From Eubacteriales bacterium (lineage in GTDB: Bacteria; Bacillota; Clostridia; Lachnospirales; Lachnospiraceae): DNA of 37,072 bases. The DNA lies in contig JAUNFZ010000024.1 of assembly GCA_030524785.1 (NCBI GenBank), positions 1 to 37,072 of the forward strand, read 5' to 3'. Below are positions 1 to 8,719 of the stretch, one piece after another (within the stretch, counting starts at the first letter, position 1; the number at the start of each line of letters is the position of its first letter). Position numbers and translations under genes: made by a program. Under the pieces are notes generated by a model. That model did no database searches, was not told the DNA's origin, and worked only from the letters and a program-made list of their open reading frames with translations.

Positions 1-25
1 GGCCCTTTCGCAGACGGGCCCTTTT
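1..25 (+). terminator. Possible partial rho-independent terminator at the window edge
   Basis: GGCCC at 1-5 can pair with GGGCC at 16-20 and is followed by TTTT at 22-25, which would terminate a plus-strand gene lying left of the window and convergent with the ABC permease. The left arm may be cut by the window edge, so stem length cannot be judged. Confidence 0.3.
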
Positions 26-38
26 GCGGGCGGGCGCC

Positions 39-1196
39 TTACTCCCGCTGCCGCGCCTTATTCACCGCCATCGTCACGCAGATGCAGGCCGCCGCAAAAA
101 GCACCTGTATCGCCAGGCCTCTGCCCACCGTTTGGCGCATCTGGCTTCCCAGCTCTCCATAGTCTCCCAGGATTCCATTGATTTTGGAATACCAGTACGT
201 GGGAAGAAAATACGATATCTTTTCCACCCGGCTGCCCAGCATCTCTACCGGGACAAATATGCCTCCAAGAAAGCACAGCCCGAGAGAAATAATATTGTTT
301 ACCGCGTTCAGCGCGCCGGGGCTGTTTGCGGCCATTCCCGCCAGATAAGCCAGCGCCATAGCCACCAGCATACACGCCAGGCTGTTTGCGATATACAAGG
401 GCGCATGGAGGGAGGTAAACGCCCCGCCCCGGTACATGGCGGCCTGCGCGGCCATGCAGACCGTCCACACTCCAAGCCCCACCACGATAAAGGACGCCAC
501 CGCCGCAAAATTCTGCGCTCGCAGGGAAACCGCCGAGCACAGCATCCTCCGATGCACCTCTTTTTTCTTAAATTCCATGATCACCCCGCTCAGGCACATA
601 ATCATCCCCGCCAGCAGCGCGTAGGGCAAATAGGCAAAATAATAATTATATCCCTCTCTCTGTCCTCCGTTTCCATTGATGTCCATCAGCGTTACCTTTC
701 CCTGATGCTCCGAGAGAGCCAGAGATTTTTCACAGGCTTCCTCCATGGAAAACCCGCCTGCCCGGTAAACCCGGATCTGATTCAGCAGAGAATTAATCTG
801 AGCGTCCAGATAATATCCAGCCGCCGCACCCGGCACCTTCATCGTCTGCACTGCGGCCTGCCCGGCCTCGAAAGCGCTCTGGGCGTCCTCTGGCACCACC
901 AGGACATAGCTTACGTTCCGGTAAAATAATTCCTCCTGTATCACCTGCTCATCGTCTTCGATTTCCACCAGCTTCTGCTCTTTTTCCACATACTGTCTCA
1001 GCGTTTCCCCGAGAATCCCCTGCTCCCGGTCGATTACCGCCACAGCCAGCTTTACCGAGGAAAATCCCGTCGTCATCCCTGTGCCGTCAATACTTTTCTG
1101 AATGGCCACCGTAATGCCGATAAAAATACAGACGTACATAACCATCTGCCACAGATTTCTGCGGATGATCTGCATATAGCTGCTAAAGACTCTCAT
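39..1196 (-). CDS. ABC-2 type export permease (second permease of the operon)
   Basis: Membrane permease of a three-gene ABC exporter. The protein is 385 residues with the ABC-2 layout: one N-terminal membrane segment (about residues 12-32), a long extracytoplasmic domain (about 40-185), then a cluster of five or so hydrophobic segments to the C-terminus, including a stretch with FLGGIFVPVEMLG near residue 310 that is typical of ABC-2 proteins. The ATG at 1196 follows AAGGAGGG at good spacing and overlaps the upstream permease by 14 bp, so the two are translationally coupled. It is the last gene of the operon (ATPase, permease, permease). Substrate is unknown; the neighbouring NarL-type two-component system suggests a drug, lipid or peptide stress exporter. 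Family assignment is firm, substrate is not. Confidence 0.85.
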   Translation of the reverse strand: MRVFSSYMQIIRRNLWQMVMYVCIFIGITVAIQKSIDGTGMTTGFSSVKLAVAVIDREQGILGETLRQYVEKEQKLVEIEDDEQVIQEELFYRNVSYVLVVPEDAQSAFEAGQAAVQTMKVPGAAAGYYLDAQINSLLNQIRVYRAGGFSMEEACEKSLALSEHQGKVTLMDINGNGGQREGYNYYFAYLPYALLAGMIMCLSGVIMEFKKKEVHRRMLCSAVSLRAQNFAAVASFIVVGLGVWTVCMAAQAAMYRGGAFTSLHAPLYIANSLACMLVAMALAYLAGMAANSPGALNAVNNIISLGLCFLGGIFVPVEMLGSRVEKISYFLPTYWYSKINGILGDYGELGSQMRQTVGRGLAIQVLFAAACICVTMAVNKARQRE

Positions 1197-2301
1197 AGCG
1201 TTCCCTCCTTATCATCCAAAAGCTCACCGCCGTCAGCAAAACGGTCATTCCTGCCAGAATCACCAGATTCATGCGGTACCGCGCCGGATTATCATACACG
1301 GAGATGCTGTAAAATGCGTCGGCGATCAGCGCCGCCGGATTTATGCGGTTCAGCACCGGACAGTGATGCTCGATAATGTCTTTCATATTTCCAAACATCA
1401 GTCCCGCCATAAAGCTCATCACCAGCGAAGCGGATACCAGAACCCCCATCTTTGTCCCGTACCCAATTTTCATGCTTCCAATAAACATTCCAATGGAAAC
1501 GCCGGCCATACTGCCCAGGATGCACACCGGCAAAAGCAACAGCCATTTTTCTCCGAAGGTGATCCCCAGCACAAAATTGAGGTACACCAGCAGAACGCAG
1601 ACACAGAGAAACTGCACCGTAAAGCACGCCATCATCTCCGAAATCACCATCGACAGCCGGTTTGAAGGGGAGACGCATCTTCTGGCCGCCAGCGCGGACT
1701 GATCCGCCCGCATATTCATGGACGCCGTACAGCCCATAAAAGACCCGAAAAGACAGGCCATACCAATCAGCGCATAAAAGTAAACCACTGTGTCGTCCAT
1801 CGTCCGGCCGCTCACGGTTACGCTTTCCGTCATCTCCCGATAATCCGAAATTTCTGCAATTGCCGCCGGCAGCCCGGCCAGGTGATGTTTACTGATGTCT
1901 ATCATCATGTCCTGGTGCTCCAGATAGCTGTCCAGCAGCGTTTCCAGTATGCTCTCCTCCAGATTGGAACCCGCTACTGTCAGAGTTGGCTCCTTCTGTG
2001 CGTAAAAAATTCCTTTGATGCTGCCTTCCCGCAGCGACTCCTTTGCCTGCTCCTTTGTCATTTCCGAAAGCTTTAGCATCTGGCCGTCCATGCTTTCCAG
2101 AAAATCCTGAAATATTATATTTTCCCCGGACACAAGAGCCGCGGGAACCGCGCTCATTTCTTCCAGGTTTACGCCGCTTCCAAAGGAAGCAAAAAACAGT
2201 GTCCCCAATATCAGCGGAAACAAAAGCGACCAGAACAGATCTCCCCTCTGGCGCAGATTCTGCTTCAGGCTGCCGGCATACAATCTTAACGTTGTTCGCA
2301 T
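1183..2301 (-). CDS. ABC-2 type export permease (first permease of the operon)
   Basis: Membrane subunit of the same exporter, 372 residues. The N-terminus carries the basic/hydrophobic start of ABC-2 permeases (LKQNLRQRGDLFWSLLFPLI), followed by an extracytoplasmic domain (about 45-165) and a hydrophobic C-terminal half with about five membrane segments. It resembles its downstream partner in architecture, so the two probably form a heterodimer. The ATG at 2301 has GGAGG seven to eight bases upstream. It starts 23 bp after the ATPase gene stops. Function beyond export cannot be read from the sequence. Confidence 0.85.
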   Translation of the reverse strand: MRTTLRLYAGSLKQNLRQRGDLFWSLLFPLILGTLFFASFGSGVNLEEMSAVPAALVSGENIIFQDFLESMDGQMLKLSEMTKEQAKESLREGSIKGIFYAQKEPTLTVAGSNLEESILETLLDSYLEHQDMMIDISKHHLAGLPAAIAEISDYREMTESVTVSGRTMDDTVVYFYALIGMACLFGSFMGCTASMNMRADQSALAARRCVSPSNRLSMVISEMMACFTVQFLCVCVLLVYLNFVLGITFGEKWLLLLPVCILGSMAGVSIGMFIGSMKIGYGTKMGVLVSASLVMSFMAGLMFGNMKDIIEHHCPVLNRINPAALIADAFYSISVYDNPARYRMNLVILAGMTVLLTAVSFWMIRRERYESL

Positions 2302-2324
2302 TTTCTTCCTCCCATTTTACTGTC

Positions 2325-3260
2325 TCAATCCCGCAGTTCCTTTCCTGTAATCTCCAGAAATACATCATTCAGCGTAGGCATCTCGGATAAAACTCTGCCA
2401 AATGTGGCCTCCTCCTTCTGCAGGTAATTCAACACGCGGATCAGATTGTGTTTTGCACTGGTACACTTTACTGTCAGCGTTTGATCCTCACTGTAATTTG
2501 CCTCAAACACATGAGGAAGCTTAAGAAGGCCGTCCCTTTGTTCCTCCGTCAGCACAATGTTTTCAATGACAATCGTCTCCCCGGTCTTAATCATACGTTT
2601 CAGTTCTTCCGCTGTACCGGATGCAATACTGCGCCCGTGATCCATAATCATAATGCGGCTGCAGATCTGCTCTACCTCCTCCATATAATGGGAAGTATAA
2701 ATTACAGTGGCGCCTTTTTTATTCAGTTCCACAATCCCCTCCAATATCCTGTTTCTGCTCTGGGGATCTACCGCCACCGTGGGCTCGTCCATAATAATCA
2801 GCCCCGGCTGATGCGCAATGCCGCAGGCGATGTTCAACCTTCTGAGCAGTCCTCCCGACAGCTTCTTCGGAAACGCTTTCCGGTAATCCTCCAGTCCCAC
2901 AAAGGCAATCGCCTCCTCCACCAGCCGCTTTCTTTTGTCTTTCTCCGAAACATAGAGTCCGCAGAAATAATCTATATTTTCATACACCGTCATCTGATCG
3001 AAAACGGCCACGTTCTGAGGAACCACCCCAATCTGCCGCTTGATGTCGTAGCTGTCCGGCTGCATTTCCTTTCCGAATATACTGATCTTTCCCTTATCGT
3101 ATTTCAGCAGGGCCAGCATACAGTTGATCGCCGTGGTTTTGCCGGAACCGTTGGGGCCCAGCAGTCCGAAAATTTCTCCCTCCTGAATATCCAGATTGAA
3201 ATGATCCAGCGCCACCAGACTGCCATATCTTTTTACCAGATTTTCAATATGTACCATCAT
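2325..3260 (-). CDS. ABC transporter ATP-binding protein (drug-export type)
   Basis: Cytoplasmic ATPase that energises the two permeases. It shows Walker A (GPNGSGKTT, about residue 37), a Q-loop (VVPQN), a signature (LSGGLLRRLN), Walker B with catalytic Glu (LIIMDEPT) and the switch His (YTSHYMEE). The C-terminal 90 residues form the accessory domain common in DrrA/CcmA-like drug exporters. An upstream in-frame ATG at 3281 exists, but AGAGGTGG lies eight bases before the ATG-ATG pair at 3260/3257, so I place the start there. First gene of the minus-strand operon, with its promoter in the divergent region shared with the histidine kinase gene. The set resembles the Bacillus LnrLMN/YvfRS type of exporter with a DesK/LiaS-like kinase; that functional parallel is inference. 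Confidence 0.9.
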   Translation of the reverse strand: MMVHIENLVKRYGSLVALDHFNLDIQEGEIFGLLGPNGSGKTTAINCMLALLKYDKGKISIFGKEMQPDSYDIKRQIGVVPQNVAVFDQMTVYENIDYFCGLYVSEKDKRKRLVEEAIAFVGLEDYRKAFPKKLSGGLLRRLNIACGIAHQPGLIIMDEPTVAVDPQSRNRILEGIVELNKKGATVIYTSHYMEEVEQICSRIMIMDHGRSIASGTAEELKRMIKTGETIVIENIVLTEEQRDGLLKLPHVFEANYSEDQTLTVKCTSAKHNLIRVLNYLQKEEATFGRVLSEMPTLNDVFLEITGKELRD

Positions 3261-3322
3261 AAGTTTTTCCACCTCTCCCATTCCTTTTGCAGATTTATCC
3301 TGTCATTTTCTGTTCTTCTTAC

Positions 3323-3352
3323 AGTATATCCCCTCCCGCCTTGCCAAAACAG
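3323..3352 (-). promoter_or_regulatory. Candidate promoter of the ABC export operon
   Basis: On the minus strand TATACT (3323-3328) is a near-perfect -10 element, but the bases 17-18 bp upstream (about 3346-3352) give only TGTTTT or CTGTTT. A good -10 with a poor -35 is typical of an activator-dependent promoter, consistent with control by the adjacent response regulator. Confidence 0.45.
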
Positions 3353-3374
3353 TGCCGTCCGTCAAAAACAGTGA

Positions 3375-3386
3375 TGACATTTGTCA
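3375..3386. promoter_or_regulatory. Dyad TGACA-TT-TGTCA, candidate response-regulator operator
   Basis: A perfect inverted repeat, TGACATTTGTCA, lies in the divergent region. Its centre is roughly 64 bp upstream of the expected start of the ABC operon transcript and about 90 bp upstream of that of the kinase operon. That suits an activator site for the NarL-type regulator encoded next door. Binding is inferred from position and symmetry only. Confidence 0.35.
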
Positions 3387-3436
3387 CAAAACGGCTGAGA
3401 TTCCGCTTAGGTGCCGCTTAAATCGCTCCCACCCCA

Positions 3437-3466
3437 TTTACATTTCCCCAAAAAATGTGCTACACT
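3437..3466 (+). promoter_or_regulatory. Candidate promoter of the histidine kinase operon
   Basis: TTTACA (3437-3442) and TACACT (3461-3466) are separated by 18 bp, which places transcription start near 3473 and gives a leader of about 40 bases before the kinase ATG. Confidence 0.5.
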
Positions 3467-3511
3467 CTGTACGTAATCGTATGCGGATGACGTATACCGG
3501 AAAGGAGCGCT

Positions 3512-4654
3512 ATGCAATCTCTGGCCGACCGCTGTATTTTGCTTTTCTACTGCCTGAGCAGCCTGATGTTTGTACCGCCGGACGCCCGAGTGGTGACGGC
3601 TTTTTTCCTTGCGCTTATTTTCAGCAGCCTTTTATACCTGTCTGCCAATTGTTTTCTGCGCTTTTTTCTGACCCTTATATATGGAACGGCTCTCTTTTTT
3701 CTGCCGGCGCTCGTTCTGTTTCTGCCCCTGGCGCTTTACTCCTTTTGCCTTCCATACCGGCATGAGGAGCCTGCATGGAACTACATTCCTCTTTTTGCCG
3801 CTGCGGCAGGCCTTTTATTCTTTGCCCGCGAAGGCAGCTTCCGGATTTTTATATACGCCGCTATGGGCTGTCTGCTTTGCGTATATCTGCAGTACCATAC
3901 CCAAAGGTACGAAAAGCTGTCTTTTGCCTTCCGCCAGACCCGGGACGACGGCACGGAGGCTTGGCTGCTTTTAAAGGAAAAGAACCGGGCGCTTCTGGAA
4001 AAACAGGATTACGAAATCTACGCTGCCACGCTGCGGGAACGCAACCGCATTGCCCGGGAAATTCACGATAACGTAGGCCATATGCTGACGCGTTCCATTT
4101 TAATGACAGGAGCGCTGAAAACAATAAATAAAGACGAGAGCCTTAAAAGACCTCTTGGTCAGCTTGAGGACACATTAAATTCCGCTATGAACAGTATACG
4201 CGAGAGCGTGCACGATCTTCATGATCGCTCTGTAAATCTTGAGGAAAACCTGCGTATCCTGATCGACGATTTTATGTTCTGCAGCGCCGTCCTCACATAC
4301 GACATGTCCGGGGACGTTCCCGCTCAGGTAAAATACTGTTTCATTGCGGTGACAAAGGAAGCCCTGGTAAATGTATCCCGCCACAGCAACGCCTCAAAAG
4401 TGACCGTCTGCGCCCAGGAACATCCTGCGTTTTACCGGCTTTCCATTCAGGACAACGGGACGGTCCGGAAATCCGATTTTCCCGCATCTTCCCCGGAGAT
4501 TTCTGCCGGAGGCGGCAAAACCGCCCCGCCGGAAGTTTCCCGCGGAATCGGCCTTTCCAATATGATGACCCGGGTACATGCGCTGAACGGGACATTCCAG
4601 GTATTGACGGACCGCGGCTTCTGCATTTTTATCACCATTCCAAAACAGGAGTAG
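3512..4654 (+). CDS. Sensor histidine kinase, NarL/DesK-LiaS type (HisKA_3)
   Basis: Membrane sensor kinase of 380 residues. The first 140 residues are hydrophobic with about five to six membrane segments and no sizeable extracytoplasmic domain, the layout of intramembrane-sensing kinases. The phosphorylated His lies in the HisKA_3 motif REIHDNVGHMLTRSI at about residue 185; the ATPase domain has the N box (TKEALVNVSRHSNASKV), a G1-like IQDNGT and a C-terminal RGIGLSNMMTRV. The ATG at 3512 follows AAGGAG closely. It is 4 bp from the response regulator gene and divergent from the ABC exporter, which it most likely regulates. The segment around residues 315-340 (SSPEISAGGGKTAPPE) looks like a flexible insertion in the ATP lid. 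Confidence 0.9.
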   Translation: MQSLADRCILLFYCLSSLMFVPPDARVVTAFFLALIFSSLLYLSANCFLRFFLTLIYGTALFFLPALVLFLPLALYSFCLPYRHEEPAWNYIPLFAAAAGLLFFAREGSFRIFIYAAMGCLLCVYLQYHTQRYEKLSFAFRQTRDDGTEAWLLLKEKNRALLEKQDYEIYAATLRERNRIAREIHDNVGHMLTRSILMTGALKTINKDESLKRPLGQLEDTLNSAMNSIRESVHDLHDRSVNLEENLRILIDDFMFCSAVLTYDMSGDVPAQVKYCFIAVTKEALVNVSRHSNASKVTVCAQEHPAFYRLSIQDNGTVRKSDFPASSPEISAGGGKTAPPEVSRGIGLSNMMTRVHALNGTFQVLTDRGFCIFITIPKQE

Positions 4655-4658
4655 AACT

Positions 4659-5282
4659 ATGAATATTGTACTGATTGACGACGATCCGCTGGTAACTGCG
4701 GCGCTGAAAACGATTCTTGAAACTGATGGAGACATCTGCGTCACCGGCACCGGTACCGGAGGCAGACAGGCACTGGACTTATATGAGCGTCTCCTGCCGG
4801 ACGTTCTTCTGATGGACATCCGCATGAAGGATATGGACGGCCTGGAGGCTTCTTCCAGGATACTTAAAAAATTTCCCGGCGCAAACATCCTGCTGCTGAC
4901 CACCTTTTCCGACGACGAATACATTGTAAAAGCACTGAAAACCGGTACGAAGGGATATCTTCTGAAACAGGATTACGAACATATCATCCCCGCCATTCGG
5001 GCGGTGTACAACGGACAGACAGTATTTGGGAATGAAATCATTCACCGTCTGCCGGATCTTCTTCAGAAGAATAAGCCCTTTGACTTTGAAACATACGGCG
5101 TCTCGAAAAAAGAATTTGAGATTATACAGGCGGTTGCGGACGGCCTCTCAAACCGGGAAATCGCCGATGCCCTTTTTCTGAGCGAGGGCACCGTGCGCAA
5201 TTATTTAAGCAATATTCTGGAAAAGCTTCATCTGCGGGACCGCACCCAGTTGGCCGTATTTTATTATCAGCATCTGACCTGA
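4659..5282 (+). CDS. LuxR/NarL-family response regulator
   Basis: Partner of the upstream kinase, 207 residues. The receiver domain (about 1-120) has the acidic pair DDDP near residue 7, phospho-acceptor Asp in LLMDIRMKDMDG (about residue 52), conserved T/S in LLTTFSD and Lys in KGYLLK. The C-terminal LuxR helix-turn-helix reads GLSNREIADALFLSEGTVRN (about residues 160-180). It sits 4 bp after the kinase gene. The likely target is the divergent ABC operon, through the dyad at 3375-3386; autoregulation is also possible. The protein class is certain, the target is inferred. Confidence 0.93.
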   Translation: MNIVLIDDDPLVTAALKTILETDGDICVTGTGTGGRQALDLYERLLPDVLLMDIRMKDMDGLEASSRILKKFPGANILLLTTFSDDEYIVKALKTGTKGYLLKQDYEHIIPAIRAVYNGQTVFGNEIIHRLPDLLQKNKPFDFETYGVSKKEFEIIQAVADGLSNREIADALFLSEGTVRNYLSNILEKLHLRDRTQLAVFYYQHLT

Positions 5283-5346
5283 ACCGACATCCTTCGCCCT
5301 GGCAAAGGGCCGGAAACACGAAACACTGCTGCAGGAGGTATTTTAC

Positions 5347-7083
5347 ATGAAATCATCAGCCGAGCTGCGCACTCTGCTGCGCTCTGTCGACCACAAAAGT
5401 TATCCCGCCTACAAATCTCTGGCGGGAATGTATCAATTTCCATCTTTTTATCTGTCCATAGACCATGTCCAGGGCGATCCCTTCGCCTCCCCTTCTGCGC
5501 TCCACGCGGAAATTCCTATGGCACGGACAGGCTTTCCCCAAGAATATTACCAGCGGGACTGCTCGCGCATCGCGCTGCAGGATTTTCTGACGCGCCAGCT
5601 TTCCAGGCAGTTTGAACAATATAATTTCAAAGCAAAGGGCTCCGGAAAAAGCGGTCTTATCTCCATCAGCCGCTGCGGTCAGGAGGTTCTGGAACGCAGC
5701 GCCTGCCAGATCAGGGAAAACCGTCTGATTGTCCGCTTCCACGTAGGCTTTCCAGCCTTCGGGCGGACCATCAATGCAGGAGAACTGGAGAAAATTTTAT
5801 TTGATTTTCTGCCCCGCTGTATAGACGACAGCCTGTTCTACGCCCGGACGGACAAAAAGAAGGTACAGGAGGCCGTATTTCTGGCTGAAGACCAGGAAGC
5901 TGTGCGGCAGCTTCTCGCAGAAAACCACCTGGCGGCCTTTGTGGCGGACGGTTCTGTTCTGCCCAGAAAAAGCGGCGTCTCAGAGCTTCCCCTGGCCGGA
6001 AGCGTTCCCTTTGCATCCCCGCAAAGCCTCAGGCAGACATTTTCCCTTCCCCACCGGGGCGACATTTCCGGTATGGCGATTCCCCAGGGAATCACGCTGA
6101 TCGTGGGCGGAGGTTATCACGGGAAATCCACCCTGCTGGAAGCAATACAGTCGGGCGTCTACAATCATATCGCAGGGGATGGCCGTGAATTTGTCATCAC
6201 CGACCATACCGCTGTAAAGCTGCGGGCCGAGGACGGCCGCAGCGTGCGCAATGTAGATATTTCTCTTTTCATTAACGATCTGCCGAACAAAAAGGATACC
6301 GTCTCTTTCACCACGGAGGACGCCAGCGGAAGCACCTCCCAGGCCGCCGGGGTAATCGAGAGTATGGAAGCCGGTTCCCGCCTGTTCCTGATTGACGAGG
6401 ACACTTCCGCCACCAATTTTATGGTGCGGGACGATTTTATGCAGGAAGTAATCAGCCGCAAAAAAGAGCCCATCACCCCCTTTATCGAGCGTGTGGGCGA
6501 TCTTTACCGGCAGGCCGGCATCTCCACGATCATGGTGGCCGGAAGCTCCGGTGCATTTTTCTATGTGGCCGATCATATTCTGCAGATGGACTGCTACCGT
6601 ACCCTCGATATCACTGACCGCGTGAAAGAGCTCTGCAAAACCCACAGCGCGCCGCGCCTGCAGGCGCCAGGATTTGCCCTTCCCAGAGAAGGCCGCACTC
6701 TGCCGAAGTTTAAGCGCTCCGCCGCTCCTTCCCGCCGCGGCTCCCAAAACCCCCGCGCGCTGGATCGGGGCGGAAAATACGAGCATATGAAGGTAAAGGC
6801 CTCCGGCCTGGAATCTTTCTCATTGGACCGCGAAACCGTAAACGTCCGCTATCTGGAGCAGCTTGCCGACACCGAACAGGTAAACGCTCTGGCTTATCTG
6901 CTGCGTTTCGCCCTGGAACAGGTGCAGGACGGACAGCGCTCCGTACAGGAAACGGCGCAGATTATCATGGACACCCTGGACAGACAGGGCTGGGAAGCCT
7001 TTTGTTCTTCCTACGTGCCCTGCGGCCTTGCAGTTCCCCGGGTACAGGAAGTGTTTGCATGCCTGAACCGGTTCCGGGGATAA
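5347..7083 (+). CDS. Predicted ATPase of the ABC class (COG3044-like)
   Basis: 578-residue P-loop protein of the poorly characterised 'ABC-ATPase domain' family. An N-terminal domain (about 1-235) precedes a Walker A-like GGGYHGKST at about residue 256 and a Walker B-like RLFLIDEDTSATNF at about residue 350. A basic, proline-rich linker (about 440-475) leads to a C-terminal helical domain. Walker A has Tyr-His where most ABC proteins have small residues, which is normal for this family as I know it. The ATG at 5347 has GGAGG 10 bp upstream. The dGTPase-like gene begins about 21 bp downstream, so the two are probably co-transcribed. No function is established that I know of; a nucleic-acid or nucleotide role is suggested only by the neighbour. 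Confidence 0.82.
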   Translation: MKSSAELRTLLRSVDHKSYPAYKSLAGMYQFPSFYLSIDHVQGDPFASPSALHAEIPMARTGFPQEYYQRDCSRIALQDFLTRQLSRQFEQYNFKAKGSGKSGLISISRCGQEVLERSACQIRENRLIVRFHVGFPAFGRTINAGELEKILFDFLPRCIDDSLFYARTDKKKVQEAVFLAEDQEAVRQLLAENHLAAFVADGSVLPRKSGVSELPLAGSVPFASPQSLRQTFSLPHRGDISGMAIPQGITLIVGGGYHGKSTLLEAIQSGVYNHIAGDGREFVITDHTAVKLRAEDGRSVRNVDISLFINDLPNKKDTVSFTTEDASGSTSQAAGVIESMEAGSRLFLIDEDTSATNFMVRDDFMQEVISRKKEPITPFIERVGDLYRQAGISTIMVAGSSGAFFYVADHILQMDCYRTLDITDRVKELCKTHSAPRLQAPGFALPREGRTLPKFKRSAAPSRRGSQNPRALDRGGKYEHMKVKASGLESFSLDRETVNVRYLEQLADTEQVNALAYLLRFALEQVQDGQRSVQETAQIIMDTLDRQGWEAFCSSYVPCGLAVPRVQEVFACLNRFRG

Positions 7084-7104
7084 CATTTGAAAGGACAGAT
7101 GCTT

Positions 7105-8529
7105 ATGAATTGGACAGATTTACTCTGCGCGGACCGCATCCGCAGCTATGTGGGCGCCGCCAGCTCCACAGACCTGAGAAGCGAATTTGAAAAGGATTAC
7201 CACCGGATTATCGGCAGCGCGTCGTTCCGGCGGCTGCAGGATAAGACCCAGGTATTTCCCCTGGACAAGAGCGATTTTATACGGACAAGGCTGACGCACT
7301 CTCTGGAAGTGTCCTCCATTGCCCGTTCCCTCGGGCAGAATATTTCTCAGTACATTATACGCAACAGCAAAGAGCCCGGATTTGATCTTCAAATGCAGGC
7401 GGATGTGTGCAGTATCGTTCAATGCGCCGGACTGATCCACGATATCGGGAATCCTCCCTTCGGCCATTTCGGTGAGACCACCATCCGTGACTGGTTTAAA
7501 GTAAACCTGCCGAGACTGACCTTCGTGGGAACGCCTTTAAGCGAATATCTGGCGCCCCAGATGGTACAGGATTTTTATCATTTTGAGGGCAACGCCCAGG
7601 CGCTGCGGCTTGTCACAAAGCTTCATTTTCTGGTGGACGAAAACGGCATGAACCTGACGTATGCCCTGCTGAATACGATCATTAAATATCCTGTTTCCTC
7701 TCTGGAAATCAACCGAAAAAGCGGAAACATCAAGGACAAAAAGCTGGGCTATTTTTATGCCGACCGGGATATTTTTGAAAAAATACAGAACGCCACCCAT
7801 GTAAAGGGCTGCCGCCATCCGCTGTGCTATATTCTGGAGGCCGCAGACGATATCGCCTATCTGACCGCCGATATTGAGGACGGTTACCGGAAAGGCTACA
7901 TTTCTTACCGCACGCTTCTGGAAGAACTGCGCTCGGAAGACGTTCTGCGCCGTATGCTGCCGGACGACCAGAATATTTATATGGACATGGTGAACCGCCT
8001 CGAAAGAAAATACGAAAGCGGTATAAAAAGAAATGTCTCGGATCCTGAAAGTTATGCCGTATCCAACTGGATTGTGAATGTGCAGGGATTTCTGATCGCC
8101 TGCGCGACTTACGGCTTTACCAAAAATTACCGCGCCATCATGAACGGCACCTTCACAGCGGATCTGTTTCAGGGAAGCCACGGCGCCGCACTGCACGAAC
8201 GCCTGGGGGATATCGCTTACCGCTATGTCTTTGTATCGCGTCCCATCTACAAGCTGGAAATAGCGGCCGCCACCATTCTCGATTCGCTTCTTGAAAAATT
8301 TGTAACGGCAGCTATATATTATGATACCGAACACGAGCTGACGGATGTGCAGGACAAAATGATGACGCTGATCTCCGAAAACTATAAGGCCGTTTACCGG
8401 CGGTACTCTGAGGGAAAATCTTCCCAGGAAAAACTGTATCTGAGACTGATGCTGGTGACAGACAATATCTGCGGCATGACCGACAGCTACGCAAAGCGCC
8501 TGTATCAGGAGCTGAACGGCATCGACTGA
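7105..8529 (+). CDS. dgt: dGTP triphosphohydrolase-like HD-domain protein
   Basis: About 475-residue HD-superfamily hydrolase of the dGTPase family, which cleaves dNTP to nucleoside and triphosphate. The metal-binding signature is clear: H in RLTHSLEVSSIARSLGQ (about residue 65) and HD in AGLIHDIGNPPFGHFGE (about 115), with a further Asp in AADDIAYLTADIEDG (about 255). Both a TTG (7087) and ATG codons at 7099 and 7105 are in frame; AAAGGA lies nine bases before 7105, so I choose that start. It follows the COG3044-like ATPase by 21 bp. The stop codon sits inside the first unit of a 45-bp tandem repeat. dNTP pool control or phage defence are known roles of this family; which applies here is not shown. 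Confidence 0.88.
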   Translation: MNWTDLLCADRIRSYVGAASSTDLRSEFEKDYHRIIGSASFRRLQDKTQVFPLDKSDFIRTRLTHSLEVSSIARSLGQNISQYIIRNSKEPGFDLQMQADVCSIVQCAGLIHDIGNPPFGHFGETTIRDWFKVNLPRLTFVGTPLSEYLAPQMVQDFYHFEGNAQALRLVTKLHFLVDENGMNLTYALLNTIIKYPVSSLEINRKSGNIKDKKLGYFYADRDIFEKIQNATHVKGCRHPLCYILEAADDIAYLTADIEDGYRKGYISYRTLLEELRSEDVLRRMLPDDQNIYMDMVNRLERKYESGIKRNVSDPESYAVSNWIVNVQGFLIACATYGFTKNYRAIMNGTFTADLFQGSHGAALHERLGDIAYRYVFVSRPIYKLEIAAATILDSLLEKFVTAAIYYDTEHELTDVQDKMMTLISENYKAVYRRYSEGKSSQEKLYLRLMLVTDNICGMTDSYAKRLYQELNGID

Positions 8530-8690
8530 CGCCGCGCAAAGCGCCTGTGTCAGGAGCAAAGCGACGCCAACCGCCGCAGCGCAAAGCGCCTGCGTCAGAA
8601 GCAAAGCGACGCAGCGCAAATCGCCTGTATCAGGAGCCAAACGACGCCAACCGCCGCAGCGCAAAGCGCCTGCGTGTCAGTCGATGCGGC
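8491..8690. repeat. 45-bp tandem repeat grown from the 3' end of dgt
   Basis: Units starting GCAAAGCGCCTG occur at 8491, 8536, 8581, 8616 (GCAAATCGCCTG) and 8661, with periods of 45, 45, 35 and 45 bp. The first unit is the last coding stretch of dgt (AKRLYQELNGID plus stop); the others lie after the stop. Copies share a second word, GACGCCAACCGCCGCAGC. The array fills the gap between the convergent dgt and AAA ATPase genes, and I see no clear terminator there. Confidence 0.85.
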
Positions 8691-8719
8691 GGCGGACTTC
8701 ACCGCAGTGTCGGCAAAAA

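Noticed and set aside
5290..5320. Possible terminator GCCCTGGCAAAGGGC after the LuxR regulator
   Set aside because: Five-base-pair stem without a following T-run; too weak to call.
7537..8664. 375-codon minus-strand open frame opposite dgt
   Set aside because: Antisense to a clear HD hydrolase; its N-terminus is only the translated tandem repeat, so it is a by-product.
8491..8690. CRISPR-like array
   Set aside because: Units are contiguous 45-bp copies without unique spacers, no cas gene is present, and the origin in the dgt tail is evident.
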